This document shows, in pieces, positions 28,934-37,674 of a stretch of DNA of 64,000 nt (within the stretch, counting starts at the first letter, position 1; each line of letters opens with the position of its first letter). Position numbers and translations under genes: made by a program. This stretch comes from Ensifer sp. Root278. GTDB taxonomy: Bacteria > Pseudomonadota > Alphaproteobacteria > Rhizobiales > Rhizobiaceae. The stretch is from assembly GCF_001429285.1 (NCBI RefSeq), contig NZ_LMJJ01000044.1, positions 261,350 through 325,349 on the forward strand, written 5' to 3'. The notes under the pieces were generated by a model. That model ran no database searches. It saw nothing but the letters and a program-made list of their open reading frames with translations, and was not told the DNA's origin.

Positions 28934-30181
28934 ATGCCAAACGCCAACCTTCTTCTCTTCGTCGGCGAGGCGCTGGTCTACGTTACGGCGATGATCGGGT
29001 TGCTGCATCTTCGCGCCCGTTTGGGGCTTGGCGTCTTCGTCGCCGCACTCGGCGTCATGCACTTCATCGAGACCTATCTCGCCGCAGTCTTCTATGTGCA
29101 ATTGCCGTTCGGCGTGATCTCGCCAGGCTCTGCTGTGCTTTTCTCCGGCAAGTTGATGATGATCCTGCTGCTCTATGTGAAGGAAGACGCGGCAACCGTT
29201 CGCCAGCCGATCTACGGGCTGCTCGCCGGCAACTTCCTGACGGTGGCACTGAGCCTTCTGTTGCGCCAGCACGACACCGTAGCGATCGTGGCGGAGCGGT
29301 CCGCCGACCTCGCCTTCATCGATGAGATGGGCTGGCTGATGGTCTGGGGCACGACCATCCTCTATTTCGATTCGCTGATGATCATTCTGCTTTACGAGCG
29401 GCTGGGCCGGTGGTTGCGGCGCTTCGTGACGCTCCGATTTCTCATCTGCGGCGTTGTCGTGCTGACATTCGATCAGGCTGCTTTCTATGCGGCACTTCGC
29501 TGGTGGAACGGTGCACCCTTCGAGGTCTTCTGGGGTGGTTGGATGGCGAAGATGCTGGCAGCACCCTTCTATGCGATCGCGATCGGACTTTATCTCAATG
29601 CCTCGCGCCATCCGTTCCTGGCGATGTCGGACCGGCCGCTTGGCGATATCTTCAATGCATTGACGTTCCGCGAACGCTACGAGGACCTGCTGTCACGGTC
29701 CGGTCAGGATACGCTGACGGGTTCGCTCGATCGCAGCCGGTTCGAGATCGAAGCGCCGGCAATGCTGCGCGCGGCGAGTGCCGACAATGCGGCCGTCACC
29801 TTGATGATCATCGACGTCGACCATTTCAAGGGCGTCAACGACCGCTTCGGCCACCAGGAGGGCGACCGCGTCCTGCAGCGGCTGGTCGAGACGGTGAAGT
29901 CGAAGTTGCGTCCGGTCGACCGACTGTTTCGATATGGTGGCGAGGAGTTCGTGATCCTTTGCCCGGCAATGGCCCATGGCGATGCTTTGCGGCGCGCGGA
30001 CGAGATTCGCGTTGCCGTGTCGGATCGCGTCTCGACCCCGGACGGACGGCCGGTGACCGCAAGCATCGGTCTATCGTCGACGCCGGACGACGGGGCGGCG
30101 ATCGAGAACCTGCTGTCGGAGGCAGATCTTCGGCTCTACGCCGCCAAGGGACGGGGCCGCGACTGCGTCGTCGGCCGTTAG
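28934..30181 (+). CDS. membrane-bound diguanylate cyclase (GGDEF)
   Basis: A 415-residue protein. Roughly seven transmembrane helices span residues 5-235, forming a sensor region I do not match to a named domain. The GGDEF domain (about 255-412) has DVDHFKGVNDRFGHQEGD and the active-site GGEEF, with the product-inhibition I-site RPVD just upstream, so it is predicted to make c-di-GMP under feedback control. The conserved metal-binding Asp of IDVDHFK is present. Monocistronic; divergent from cpdB. Confidence 0.92.
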   Translation: MPNANLLLFVGEALVYVTAMIGLLHLRARLGLGVFVAALGVMHFIETYLAAVFYVQLPFGVISPGSAVLFSGKLMMILLLYVKEDAATVRQPIYGLLAGNFLTVALSLLLRQHDTVAIVAERSADLAFIDEMGWLMVWGTTILYFDSLMIILLYERLGRWLRRFVTLRFLICGVVVLTFDQAAFYAALRWWNGAPFEVFWGGWMAKMLAAPFYAIAIGLYLNASRHPFLAMSDRPLGDIFNALTFRERYEDLLSRSGQDTLTGSLDRSRFEIEAPAMLRAASADNAAVTLMIIDVDHFKGVNDRFGHQEGDRVLQRLVETVKSKLRPVDRLFRYGGEEFVILCPAMAHGDALRRADEIRVAVSDRVSTPDGRPVTASIGLSSTPDDGAAIENLLSEADLRLYAAKGRGRDCVVGR

Positions 30182-30196
30182 GCTGCATTCATTCCT

Positions 30197-30658
30197 TCAA
30201 ATGCCGACATTCGGCCGGTCGATCACTTCCCGCAGCGAGAAGCTGGAATTGATCTTGACCACATGGGGCAGCGCCGAGAGCCAGTCGCGGTGGATGCGCT
30301 CGTAGTCCTGTAGGTCCTTGGCGGCGACCCTCAGGATGTAGTCGTACTCGCCTGACATCAGGTAGCAGACGAGTACGTTCGGACAGAGCTTCACCGCCGC
30401 TTCGAACTCGGCGAGTGTCTTGGCGAACTGGCCCGACAGCGAAATATGGACGATCACCATGATCTGGTAGTCGAGCGCCTTATGGGCGATGCGGGCATGA
30501 TAGCCGGCGATCGTTCCTGATTTTTCCAGGATGTCGACTCGTCGCGAACAGGCGGACGGAGAGAGCCCGACCTTCGCCGCAAGGTCGGCATTCGAGATGC
30601 GGCCGTTCTGCTGGAGAATGCGCAGAATCGCATGATCGATGGCATCGAGTTCGCTCAT
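30197..30658 (-). CDS. Lrp/AsnC-family transcriptional regulator (probably of ald)
   Basis: A 153-residue regulator. The N-terminal helix-turn-helix (ILRILQQNGRISNADLAAKV; LSPSACSRRVDILEKSG) is followed by a RAM/ACT ligand-binding domain (LVCYLMSGEYDYILRVAAKD). It is divergent from alanine dehydrogenase with 157 bases between the starts, the usual arrangement of AldR/ald, so L-alanine-responsive activation of ald is the likely job. Confidence 0.93.
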   Translation of the reverse strand: MSELDAIDHAILRILQQNGRISNADLAAKVGLSPSACSRRVDILEKSGTIAGYHARIAHKALDYQIMVIVHISLSGQFAKTLAEFEAAVKLCPNVLVCYLMSGEYDYILRVAAKDLQDYERIHRDWLSALPHVVKINSSFSLREVIDRPNVGI

Positions 30659-30815
30659 TCGTTTTTTCCCTCAATCATGCGTCACTTCACGCAATCTTCT
30701 TCGAAATCAATGCGCCCCGGGTTTCGTCTTTGCAAGGACATTCGATTCACGGCGTGTTTTGCTGAATGCCTCGTCAAAAGTGGCGAAAAGCCCATAACAG
30801 GAGAGGAACGCGAGG

Positions 30816-31934
30816 ATGCGTGTCGGTTGCCCGAAGGAAATCAAAAACCATGAATATAGAGTCGGCCTGACGCCCGGCTCGGTGCGTGAATATGTTGCCC
30901 ATGGCCACGAGGTGATCGTGGAAACCAAGGCCGGGGCAGGGATCGGCGCGGATGACGATGCTTACCGTGCCGCTGGCGCGAAGATTGTCGCGACGGCAAA
31001 GGAAGTGTTCGAAAAGTCGGACATGATCGTCAAGGTCAAGGAGCCGCAGCCCTCCGAATGGGTGCAGCTCCGCGAAGGCCAGATTCTCTACACCTACCTG
31101 CATCTTGCGCCCGATCCGGAACAGACCAAGGGTCTGCTCAATTCCGGCGTCACGGCGATCGCCTATGAAACCGTCACCGACGATCGCGGCGGCCTGCCGC
31201 TGCTTGCGCCGATGTCCGAGGTTGCCGGACGCCTGGCCATCCAGGCGGGCGCCACGTCGCTGCAGAAGGCCAATGGCGGCCGCGGTATCCTGCTCGGCGG
31301 CGTGCCGGGTGTACTGCCGGCGAAGGTGGCCGTCATCGGTGGCGGCGTCGTCGGCCTGCATGCGGCGCGCATGGCGGCCGGGCTTGGCGCCGACGTCTCC
31401 ATTATCGATCGCTCGATCCCGCGCCTGCGCCAACTCGACGATCTCTTCGCCGGCCGCGTGCACACACGCTACTCGACCATCGACGCACTGGAAGAGGAAG
31501 TCTTCTCCGCCGATCTGGTAATCGGGGCAGTGCTCATTCCGGGTGCTGCGGCGCCGAAGCTCGTGACCCGCGAAATGCTGACCGGCATGAAGAAGGGGGC
31601 CGTCATCGTTGACGTCGCGATCGACCAGGGCGGCTGCTTCGAGACGTCCCACGCGACGACGCATTCCGACCCGACCTACGAGGTCGATGGCATCGTGCAT
31701 TATTGCGTGGCGAACATGCCGGGCGCCGTGCCGGTGACCTCTGCGCATGCGCTCAACAACGCCACGCTGCACTACGGCCTGCAGCTCGCGGATAAGGGCC
31801 TGAAGGCGATTGCCGAGGATCGGCATCTGCGTGCCGGCCTCAACGTTCATCGCGGACGCGTCACCAACGCGCCGGTGGCCGAAGCGCTCGGTTATGATGC
31901 CTTTGCGCCCGAGGCGGTGCTGAGCGTCGCCTGA
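30816..31934 (+). CDS. ald: alanine dehydrogenase
   Basis: A 372-residue NAD-dependent enzyme that interconverts L-alanine with pyruvate and ammonia. Family residues are visible: [20 protein letters not shown] at the N-terminus, Lys in IVKVKEPQ, His in YTYLHLAPD, and the NAD-binding loop [31 protein letters not shown] precedes the ATG. In rhizobia this enzyme supports alanine use and affects bacteroid alanine export. A strong terminator follows. Confidence 0.97.
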   Translation: MRVGCPKEIKNHEYRVGLTPGSVREYVAHGHEVIVETKAGAGIGADDDAYRAAGAKIVATAKEVFEKSDMIVKVKEPQPSEWVQLREGQILYTYLHLAPDPEQTKGLLNSGVTAIAYETVTDDRGGLPLLAPMSEVAGRLAIQAGATSLQKANGGRGILLGGVPGVLPAKVAVIGGGVVGLHAARMAAGLGADVSIIDRSIPRLRQLDDLFAGRVHTRYSTIDALEEEVFSADLVIGAVLIPGAAAPKLVTREMLTGMKKGAVIVDVAIDQGGCFETSHATTHSDPTYEVDGIVHYCVANMPGAVPVTSAHALNNATLHYGLQLADKGLKAIAEDRHLRAGLNVHRGRVTNAPVAEALGYDAFAPEAVLSVA

Positions 31935-31946
31935 CGGAACGATGCT

Positions 31947-31977
31947 TTCGGCCCGGCATCAATGCCGGGCCGAATTT
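31947..31977 (+). terminator. ald terminator
   Basis: A 12-bp perfect stem TTCGGCCCGGCA / TGCCGGGCCGAA with an ATCA-type loop, then TTT. It may also serve the convergent DUF1203 gene. Confidence 0.88.
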
Positions 31978-31982
31978 GGTGG

Positions 31983-32450
31983 TCAGGTCAGCTCGATCCG
32001 GCACTGGTAACAATTGTTCTTGGCCGAACGCACATGCACGGAGGAAACGTCCGGTCGGGCCAGCAGTTCTTCCGCTCGCGCCTGTAACTGCTCCGCCGGA
32101 ACGACACCGCCGGTCCCGTAGACGATCCGTTCGTTCTCGCCATAACCGCGCAGCAGATAACTGACACTCGAAGCCAAGATCGGCGGAAGCGTATCGCCGT
32201 CATGCGCCGGACATTCCTCGGCGTGCATGAACACAGGGCCGGTCTCCGCATAGGGCTGCAACGACGAAAACGGCCGCAGGGCGAAGATCAGATAGGGCTC
32301 GCCGGCTGCGACATTGCGCAGGCAGTACCGACAGGGCACGCCATCACCATCGGATATCTCTCGCTCCGGCCGGTTGCCATAGGCATCCGGCCCGCCCTCG
32401 CGGATCCGCCGCGCTTCGTCGTCGGACATCGGAATGTAGCGCAACGTCAT
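31983..32450 (-). CDS. DUF1203 family protein
   Basis: A 155-residue soluble protein (MTLRYIPMSDDEARRIREGG). DUF1203 features include the cysteine pair in GVPCRYCLRNVAAGEPYLIF, HAEECPAH, and CYQCRIELT at the C-terminus, suggesting a metal-binding or redox fold. Function is not established. Start at 32450 chosen by family length; the open frame extends 20 codons upstream. Monocistronic, convergent with ald. Confidence 0.88.
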   Translation of the reverse strand: MTLRYIPMSDDEARRIREGGPDAYGNRPEREISDGDGVPCRYCLRNVAAGEPYLIFALRPFSSLQPYAETGPVFMHAEECPAHDGDTLPPILASSVSYLLRGYGENERIVYGTGGVVPAEQLQARAEELLARPDVSSVHVRSAKNNCYQCRIELT

Positions 32451-32541
32451 GGCGCATCTCCTTGATCGGTTTGATTGTTCGATCAGGAGATTGCACCGGT
32501 CGCGATCCATTCGACACCCGGAACTTGCCGGGCGAAATGTG

Positions 32542-33105
32542 TCAGAGATTTTTCGCCAGGGTCAGCAGTTCATCGTCGGTCAAAGGTTCGACCGTGGTCT
32601 CACGGGTGGCGACCGGCGAGAAGCCGAATTGCTGGTAAAGCTGCAGTGCGCGGGGGTGATCCAGATTGTTGGTCGTTACCGTCAGCTTGCTCGGGTTCAG
32701 CGCCCAGGCGGCAAACAGCGTCTGGAGCAGGAACCACTTGCCGAGGCCAAGCCCGAGCGCATGTTCCATCAGTCCGAAATGGACGAGCACGACGACGTCG
32801 TCCTCGTCCTGGTGCAGCTCGAAGAAACCGGCCGGCGCGCCGTTCACATAGAGCACCGTGACACTCGTGCGCTTGTCGCCGAGCACGGCGGCGAGTTCCT
32901 CGTCGTTCATCCGCAGCCGCTCGGTCCAGTGCCAGCGGCGGCCGACACGCAGGTACAAGAAGCGATAGTAGCTGAGCGGAATGTCGGAGACGCGCAGGAT
33001 GGCGGTCTGGATATTGACGGGCATCGGCAGGCTCTGCTTCGGCGGCGCCGTCATCTCGAGTTCGGTTACATGTGCTGTCAGGGAGGCGAGCTTCGGCGAA
33101 CGCAT
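32542..33105 (-). CDS. GNAT-family N-acetyltransferase, last gene of the cysteine operon
   Basis: A 187-residue GNAT protein with FGLMEHALGLGLGKWFLLQT as acetyl-CoA loop (about residues 110-130) and ALQLYQQFGFSPVATRE. It begins 4 bases after the sseA stop, so it is almost certainly cotranscribed with cysK-alaX-sseA. Its substrate is unknown; location suggests an amino acid or sulfur compound. Confidence 0.87.
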   Translation of the reverse strand: MRSPKLASLTAHVTELEMTAPPKQSLPMPVNIQTAILRVSDIPLSYYRFLYLRVGRRWHWTERLRMNDEELAAVLGDKRTSVTVLYVNGAPAGFFELHQDEDDVVVLVHFGLMEHALGLGLGKWFLLQTLFAAWALNPSKLTVTTNNLDHPRALQLYQQFGFSPVATRETTVEPLTDDELLTLAKNL

Positions 33106-33109
33106 GATA

Positions 33110-33964
33110 TCACTCTCGACCGGTTACGATCATCGTGTCTGCGCGACCACCCCACTCCGACCAGGAACCGTCATAGAGCGTGTTGTCCGTGTGGCCGAGC
33201 GATTGCAGCGCCAGCGTGATGATGGCGGCGGTGACACCGGAGCCGCAGGTCGTAACGACAGGTTTGGAAAGATCGACGCCGGCGTCGGCGAAGGTTTGGC
33301 GAAGCGTCGCGAGATCCTTGAACTTTCCGTTTTCCGAGAAAGTACCGGAGGGAAGGCTGTGCGCGCCGGGCATATGGCCCGAGCGCATGCCGGCACGCGG
33401 CTCCGGCTCCTCGCCATAGAAACGTCCGGCACCGCGGGCATCGGCGATCTGGATCGAGCCATCCGCAACGATTTCCGTCATCCGCGCGAAGGAGGTCACG
33501 GCCGCCGGGGTGAAATTGACGTTGAACGTCGCCGGCTTGGGTGAGGGTACCTCGGTGCTGACGGGGCGCCCCTCCGTGTTCCAGCCGTCCATGCCGCCGT
33601 CGAGCACGTAGACGTTCTTGGCGCCCATGATGCGCAGCATCCACCACACGCGCGGAGCGGTCATGATGCCGGGACCGTCGTAGACGACGATCGTGTCCTT
33701 TTCGCTGACGCCCAGCGCACCAACCGCCGAGGCAAAGGCTTCAGGCGAGGGCAGGGTGTGGGGCAGGCCACTCGTGTGGTCGGCAATAACGTCCTGATCG
33801 AAGAAGACGGCACCGGGAATATGCCCGGCATCGTATTCCGTCTTCGGGTTGCGGTTCTGAGCCGGCAGATACCAGGCGGCGTCGAGGATCCGGATCGAGG
33901 GATCGCCGAGGCGCTCCTGCAGCCAATCGGCCGATACGACAAAGGCGCTTTTGTTGTTGGTCAC
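33110..33964 (-). CDS. sseA: 3-mercaptopyruvate sulfurtransferase
   Basis: A 284-residue tandem rhodanese protein. The C-terminal active-site loop CGSGVTA (in VVTTCGSGVTAAIITLALQ) is the mercaptopyruvate-type signature. Also visible: AAWYLPAQNRNPKTEYDAGH, IPGAVFFDQD, HMPGAHSLPSG. It moves sulfur from 3-mercaptopyruvate, a cysteine catabolite, to thiophilic acceptors. It lies 16 bases after alaX and 4 before the GNAT gene. Confidence 0.95.
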   Translation of the reverse strand: MTNNKSAFVVSADWLQERLGDPSIRILDAAWYLPAQNRNPKTEYDAGHIPGAVFFDQDVIADHTSGLPHTLPSPEAFASAVGALGVSEKDTIVVYDGPGIMTAPRVWWMLRIMGAKNVYVLDGGMDGWNTEGRPVSTEVPSPKPATFNVNFTPAAVTSFARMTEIVADGSIQIADARGAGRFYGEEPEPRAGMRSGHMPGAHSLPSGTFSENGKFKDLATLRQTFADAGVDLSKPVVTTCGSGVTAAIITLALQSLGHTDNTLYDGSWSEWGGRADTMIVTGRE

Positions 33965-33980
33965 AGTCGCAACTCCCTAC

Positions 33981-34730
33981 TCAAACTGATGCGCGATCTT
34001 CGGGCATGCCGAAGCGGATACGGAACCGACGGTTCTCCTTACCCTTTTTCTCGATCTTGGCGATGTGGACGGCACCCACTTCCTGCGTTTCCGACACATG
34101 GGTACCGCCACAGGGCTGGCTGTCGATCGCCGAGTTTTCGCCGATGCAAACGAGGCTGACGCGCCCAAGGCCAACAGGCGGGCGCACATTCTTCGATTTG
34201 ACGATGCCGGGATTGGCGACGAGTTGCTCGTCGGTGATCCACTGGACGTAGACAGGATGGTTTTCTTCGACGAGCTTCATCAGCGCAGTGGTGACGTCGT
34301 CCCTGTCGATCGTCTCGCTCATGTCGAAATCGACACGGCTCTCGTCTTCGCCGACCGAGGCTCCGGTAATCGGGAAGGGGCAGACGACCGAGAGCAGATG
34401 GCAGGCGGTGTGCATGCGCATCAAGCGATAGCGGCGGGGCCAGTCGATATGCAGAACGAGTTTCTCGCCAACGGCGGGTGCCGGCTGCCCTTCGGCCGGC
34501 ACATGGACGATGATGTCCTTGGTTTCGCCGTGACGGGCGACCGCGATGTCGATCTGGCTGCCATCGGCCCGCTCCAGAAAGCCGGTGTCGCCGGGCTGGC
34601 CGCCGGAGGTTGCGTAGAAGCAGGTTTGATCCAGTTCGATCCCGCCATCTTCCAGAATTCCGGTGACGCTTGCTTCGCAGGTCGAGAGGTAGAAATCGTC
34701 TCGGAAAAGGGCGGTCACGGTCCTGGTCAT
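33981..34730 (-). CDS. AlaX-type alanyl-tRNA editing protein
   Basis: A 249-residue free-standing editing domain. The zinc ligands HxxxH (MHTACHLL) and CxxxH (CGGTHV) are present, as is the TSGGQPGDTG motif of the AlaRS editing region. AlaX proteins hydrolyse Ser-tRNA(Ala), and some hydrolyse Gly-tRNA(Ala), in trans. Start at 34730 is 7 bases after the cysK stop. Co-location with cysteine biosynthesis from serine is notable. Confidence 0.92.
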   Translation of the reverse strand: MTRTVTALFRDDFYLSTCEASVTGILEDGGIELDQTCFYATSGGQPGDTGFLERADGSQIDIAVARHGETKDIIVHVPAEGQPAPAVGEKLVLHIDWPRRYRLMRMHTACHLLSVVCPFPITGASVGEDESRVDFDMSETIDRDDVTTALMKLVEENHPVYVQWITDEQLVANPGIVKSKNVRPPVGLGRVSLVCIGENSAIDSQPCGGTHVSETQEVGAVHIAKIEKKGKENRRFRIRFGMPEDRASV

Positions 34731-34737
34731 CGCATTC

Positions 34738-35778
34738 CTATCCAACTGATTCGTATGGCACCGCAATGTGGGAAGACGTCTTCAACCAGGTCGGCACCGG
34801 CAGCCCCTTGGAGGCCAGGAAGTCCGGATTGAAGAGCTTCGACTGATAGCGGTTACCATAGTCGCAGAGGATCGTCACGATCGTATGTCCCGGGCCGAGC
34901 TCCCTGGCGAGACGAACGGCACCGGCGATGTTGATGCCCGTCGAACCGCCGACGCAAATGCCTTCGCGCTCGATCAGGTCGAAGACATAGGGGACCGCTT
35001 CCGAATCGGGAATCTGGTAGGAGAAATCCGGCGTGAAGCCCTCGAGATTGGCGGTGATGCGGCCCTGGCCGATGCCCTCGGTGATCGAGCTGCCCTCGGA
35101 CTTCAGTTCGCCGTTGGTATAGAAGTTGTAGAGTGCCGCCCCTTGCGGATCCGCAAGGCCGATCTTGATCGCCGGGTTCTTCGCCTTCAGCCCCTGTGCA
35201 ACGCCGGCGAGCGTGCCGCCGGAGCCGACGGCGCAGATGAAGCCATCGACCTTGCCGTCCGTGTCGCGCCAGATCTCCGGCGCCGTGGTTTCCACATGCG
35301 CGTCACGGTTGGCGACGTTGTCGAACTGGTTGGCCCAGATGGCGCCGTTCGGCTCGGTCTTCGCCAGTTGCTCGGCGAGCCGGCCGGAGATCTTCACGTA
35401 GTTGTTGGGGTTCTTGTAGGGAACGGCCGGCACTTCGACGAGCTCGGCGCCAAGCAGCCGCAAGGCGTCCTTCTTTTCCTGGCTCTGGGTTTCCGGAATG
35501 ACGATGACGGTGCGATAGCCAAGTGCCTGGCCGACCAGCGCCAGCCCGATGCCGGTGTTGCCGGCCGTGCCTTCGACGATGACCCCGCCCGGGCGCAACT
35601 GTCCGCTCCGTTCCGCTTGCCGGATGATCCAGAGTGCGGCGCGGTCTTTCACCGATTGCCCCGGATTGAGGAACTCGGCCTTGCCGAGGATGTCGCAGCC
35701 CGTGGCCTCCGACACGGCCTTCAGCCGAATCAAGGGTGTGTTGCCGATCGCTTCGAGGACGGACGGTAGGATGGCCAT
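34738..35778 (-). CDS. cysK: cysteine synthase A (O-acetylserine sulfhydrylase)
   Basis: A 346-residue PLP enzyme. PLP lysine is in GQSVKDRAALWII (about residue 44), the substrate loop is EGTAGNTGIGLA, and the glycine-rich PLP-phosphate loop is AVGSGGTLAGVAQG. It makes cysteine from O-acetylserine and sulfide. First gene of the minus-strand operon cysK-alaX-sseA-GNAT. Its N-terminus MAILPSVLEAIGNTPLIRL sets the start; the open frame runs upstream without similarity. Confidence 0.94.
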   Translation of the reverse strand: MAILPSVLEAIGNTPLIRLKAVSEATGCDILGKAEFLNPGQSVKDRAALWIIRQAERSGQLRPGGVIVEGTAGNTGIGLALVGQALGYRTVIVIPETQSQEKKDALRLLGAELVEVPAVPYKNPNNYVKISGRLAEQLAKTEPNGAIWANQFDNVANRDAHVETTAPEIWRDTDGKVDGFICAVGSGGTLAGVAQGLKAKNPAIKIGLADPQGAALYNFYTNGELKSEGSSITEGIGQGRITANLEGFTPDFSYQIPDSEAVPYVFDLIEREGICVGGSTGINIAGAVRLARELGPGHTIVTILCDYGNRYQSKLFNPDFLASKGLPVPTWLKTSSHIAVPYESVG

Positions 35779-36082
35779 TTTCAGAACCTCGTGTTTGAGG
35801 ACAGGCGCCGGGGCAGGGCGACACGTACCAGGGAAATACGAACGGCGGCTGACGAAAATCAACAACGATCCCGGACCGCCGAAATGTTGGCGTGTTTTCG
35901 GCTCAGCCTGCACTTCAGGCAAGAAATAGCGTTTCGCCGCCGCTCTGTCCCGAACAAAAATCGTCTCCAAGGCATGTGGGGCTCAGCGACAAGGAGCGTT
36001 GCCGCGATGAAGGGCCGGGCAAGTCTTTTTCGCCCACAAGGAGATGCGTGCGTGTTTCCCGGCGCGTGCCGAGGAGTGAGTG

Positions 36083-36922
36083 ATGAGTATTCAGTCTGCG
36101 AAATCCGAACATAAACTGGCTTGGGTTACCGGCGCGAGCGCGGGTATCGGGCGGGCGCTGGCGCTCAAGTTGGTGCGCGAAGGCTATTCGGTGGTCGTCA
36201 CCGCCAGAAGTCACGAGAAGCTGGTGGACCTGCAGCATGAGGCGGCGGGTGACGGAAGGATCACGGTTCTCGACGGCGACGTCACCGACCCAAAGGACAT
36301 GGAGCGCGTGTTGGCTGCGATCGAGTACGATCATGGCCATCTGTCATTGGTGATCCTCAATGCCGGAGTGGCCGTCCCGGTGCGAGGCGATGATCTCCAT
36401 CGCGAAGCCTTCGAGAAGAGTTTCGCAGTCAATCTCAATGGGGTGGTCAACTGCCTGCTGCCGGCCGTCGCGCATATGAAGGCGCAGGGCTTCGGCCACA
36501 TCGCCATCGTGTCTTCCGTCGCCGGCTATGGCGGATTGCCCACCAGCGCCGCCTACGGTGCCTCCAAGGCGGCGCTGATCAATATGGCCGAAAGCCTGAA
36601 GTTTGATCTCGATCGGATCGGCATCCGCCTGCAGATCATCTGCCCCGGCTTTGTCGATACGCCCGGCACCGCACGAATCCGCTTTCCGCGCCCGGCTCTC
36701 GTCAGCTCCGAACAGGCGGCGGATCGCATCATCGCGGGTTTGAAGTCCCGACGCTTCGAAATCACCTTTCCGCGGCATTTCACCTATGCGGTGAAGCTCA
36801 TGCGTCTGCTGCCCTATAGCCTCTATTTCGCTCTTGTCAGGCGGCTGACGGGTGTCGTGACCGAGGCAAGAGAAGCGAAGAAGCACGCCGGCTCCGGCGA
36901 GCGTCGGCGTCAGGCCGTGTGA
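36083..36922 (+). CDS. short-chain dehydrogenase/reductase
   Basis: A 279-residue SDR. The cofactor loop is TGASAGIGRALA (residues 17-28), NAG at LILNAGVA, catalytic Ser in IVSSVAGYGG, and YxxxK in AAYGASKAAL. The C-terminal hydrophobic stretch (MRLLPYSLYFALVRRLTG) suggests membrane association. Substrate unknown. GAGGAG lies 6 bases before the ATG at 36083. Its stop overlaps the convergent SMR gene by 13 bases. Confidence 0.92.
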   Translation: MSIQSAKSEHKLAWVTGASAGIGRALALKLVREGYSVVVTARSHEKLVDLQHEAAGDGRITVLDGDVTDPKDMERVLAAIEYDHGHLSLVILNAGVAVPVRGDDLHREAFEKSFAVNLNGVVNCLLPAVAHMKAQGFGHIAIVSSVAGYGGLPTSAAYGASKAALINMAESLKFDLDRIGIRLQIICPGFVDTPGTARIRFPRPALVSSEQAADRIIAGLKSRRFEITFPRHFTYAVKLMRLLPYSLYFALVRRLTGVVTEAREAKKHAGSGERRRQAV

Positions 36923-37236
36923 AGCACCAGCACGGCGCCGAAGATGAGGCCAAGCCCGACCCAGCCGATCGGCTTCAGTTTCTGTCCGAAGAGCAGCCGT
37001 CCGCAGATGGCCGTTCCGAAGATCCCGGTCGCGCCAAGCACGGCATAGGCGATAGCGAGTTCCATGCCCTTGATCGCCTCGGCAAGCAGCGCGAAGGCGG
37101 CAAGCACCAGCAGGATGGAGAGGGCGCCCCAGCCGCGGCGGGCAAACCCTTCCGATTTCGTCGAGGCGAGGTTGGCGGCGACATCGAGGATGCCTGCCAT
37201 CACGGCCAAGGCGAAGTAGATGCTAGGCGCGCTCAT
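36910..37236 (-). CDS. SMR-family multidrug/metabolite transporter subunit (second of a pair)
   Basis: A 108-residue, four-helix protein (APSIYFALAVMAGILDVAAN; LGATGIFGTAICGRLLFGQK; GWVGLGLIFGAVLVLHTA). The usual SMR glutamate in helix 1 is replaced by Asp in the segment GILDVAANL. Its start lies inside the 3' end of the upstream SMR gene, so the two are translationally coupled and probably form a heterodimer, as in other paired SMR systems. Confidence 0.87.
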   Translation of the reverse strand: MSAPSIYFALAVMAGILDVAANLASTKSEGFARRGWGALSILLVLAAFALLAEAIKGMELAIAYAVLGATGIFGTAICGRLLFGQKLKPIGWVGLGLIFGAVLVLHTA

Positions 37237-37594
37237 TGGCTGCACCTTCCACCGCGGCTTCGTCCTCGTCGTGGCGCTCGCCGGCATTGACGAGCAATAT
37301 GCCGACGATCGCCATCGAAAGCCCCAGCATTTCGCGTCCGGTCAACACATGGCCGAAGACGAAGACGGAAACCAGCGTGATGATTGCGACGCCAGAACCT
37401 TCCCATATCGCATAGGCGACACCAACGGAGATCGTCTTCACGGCCTTGGCCAGGAAGACGTAGGAAAGCGCGATCGAGACATACATGACGATGTGGCCGA
37501 GATAAGAGCCGCTCGAAGAGGCGGCTTTCATCACCGTCAGGCCCACCACTTCGGTCGCGATGGCGAGCGCGAGGAAAAACCATGCAAGGCGCAT
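37223..37594 (-). CDS. SMR-family multidrug/metabolite transporter subunit (first of a pair)
   Basis: A 123-residue protein with four transmembrane helices. Helix 1 carries the conserved membrane glutamate (FFLALAIATEVVGLTVMKAA), and VGVAYAIWEGSGVAIIT is the classic SMR motif. The C-terminal tail is long and acidic (AGERHDEDEAAVEGAANERA) and overlaps the start of the second subunit by 14 bases. Substrate unknown: drug, polyamine or guanidinium-type exporters are all possible. Confidence 0.9.
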   Translation of the reverse strand: MRLAWFFLALAIATEVVGLTVMKAASSSGSYLGHIVMYVSIALSYVFLAKAVKTISVGVAYAIWEGSGVAIITLVSVFVFGHVLTGREMLGLSMAIVGILLVNAGERHDEDEAAVEGAANERA

Positions 37595-37674
37595 GCGGAA
37601 CCTTCAAAAGAGAATTGGAACGACCGCCTCTTAAGCGCTACGCGTGACGCGGTAAAGACGCGCCATGCGCGTTC

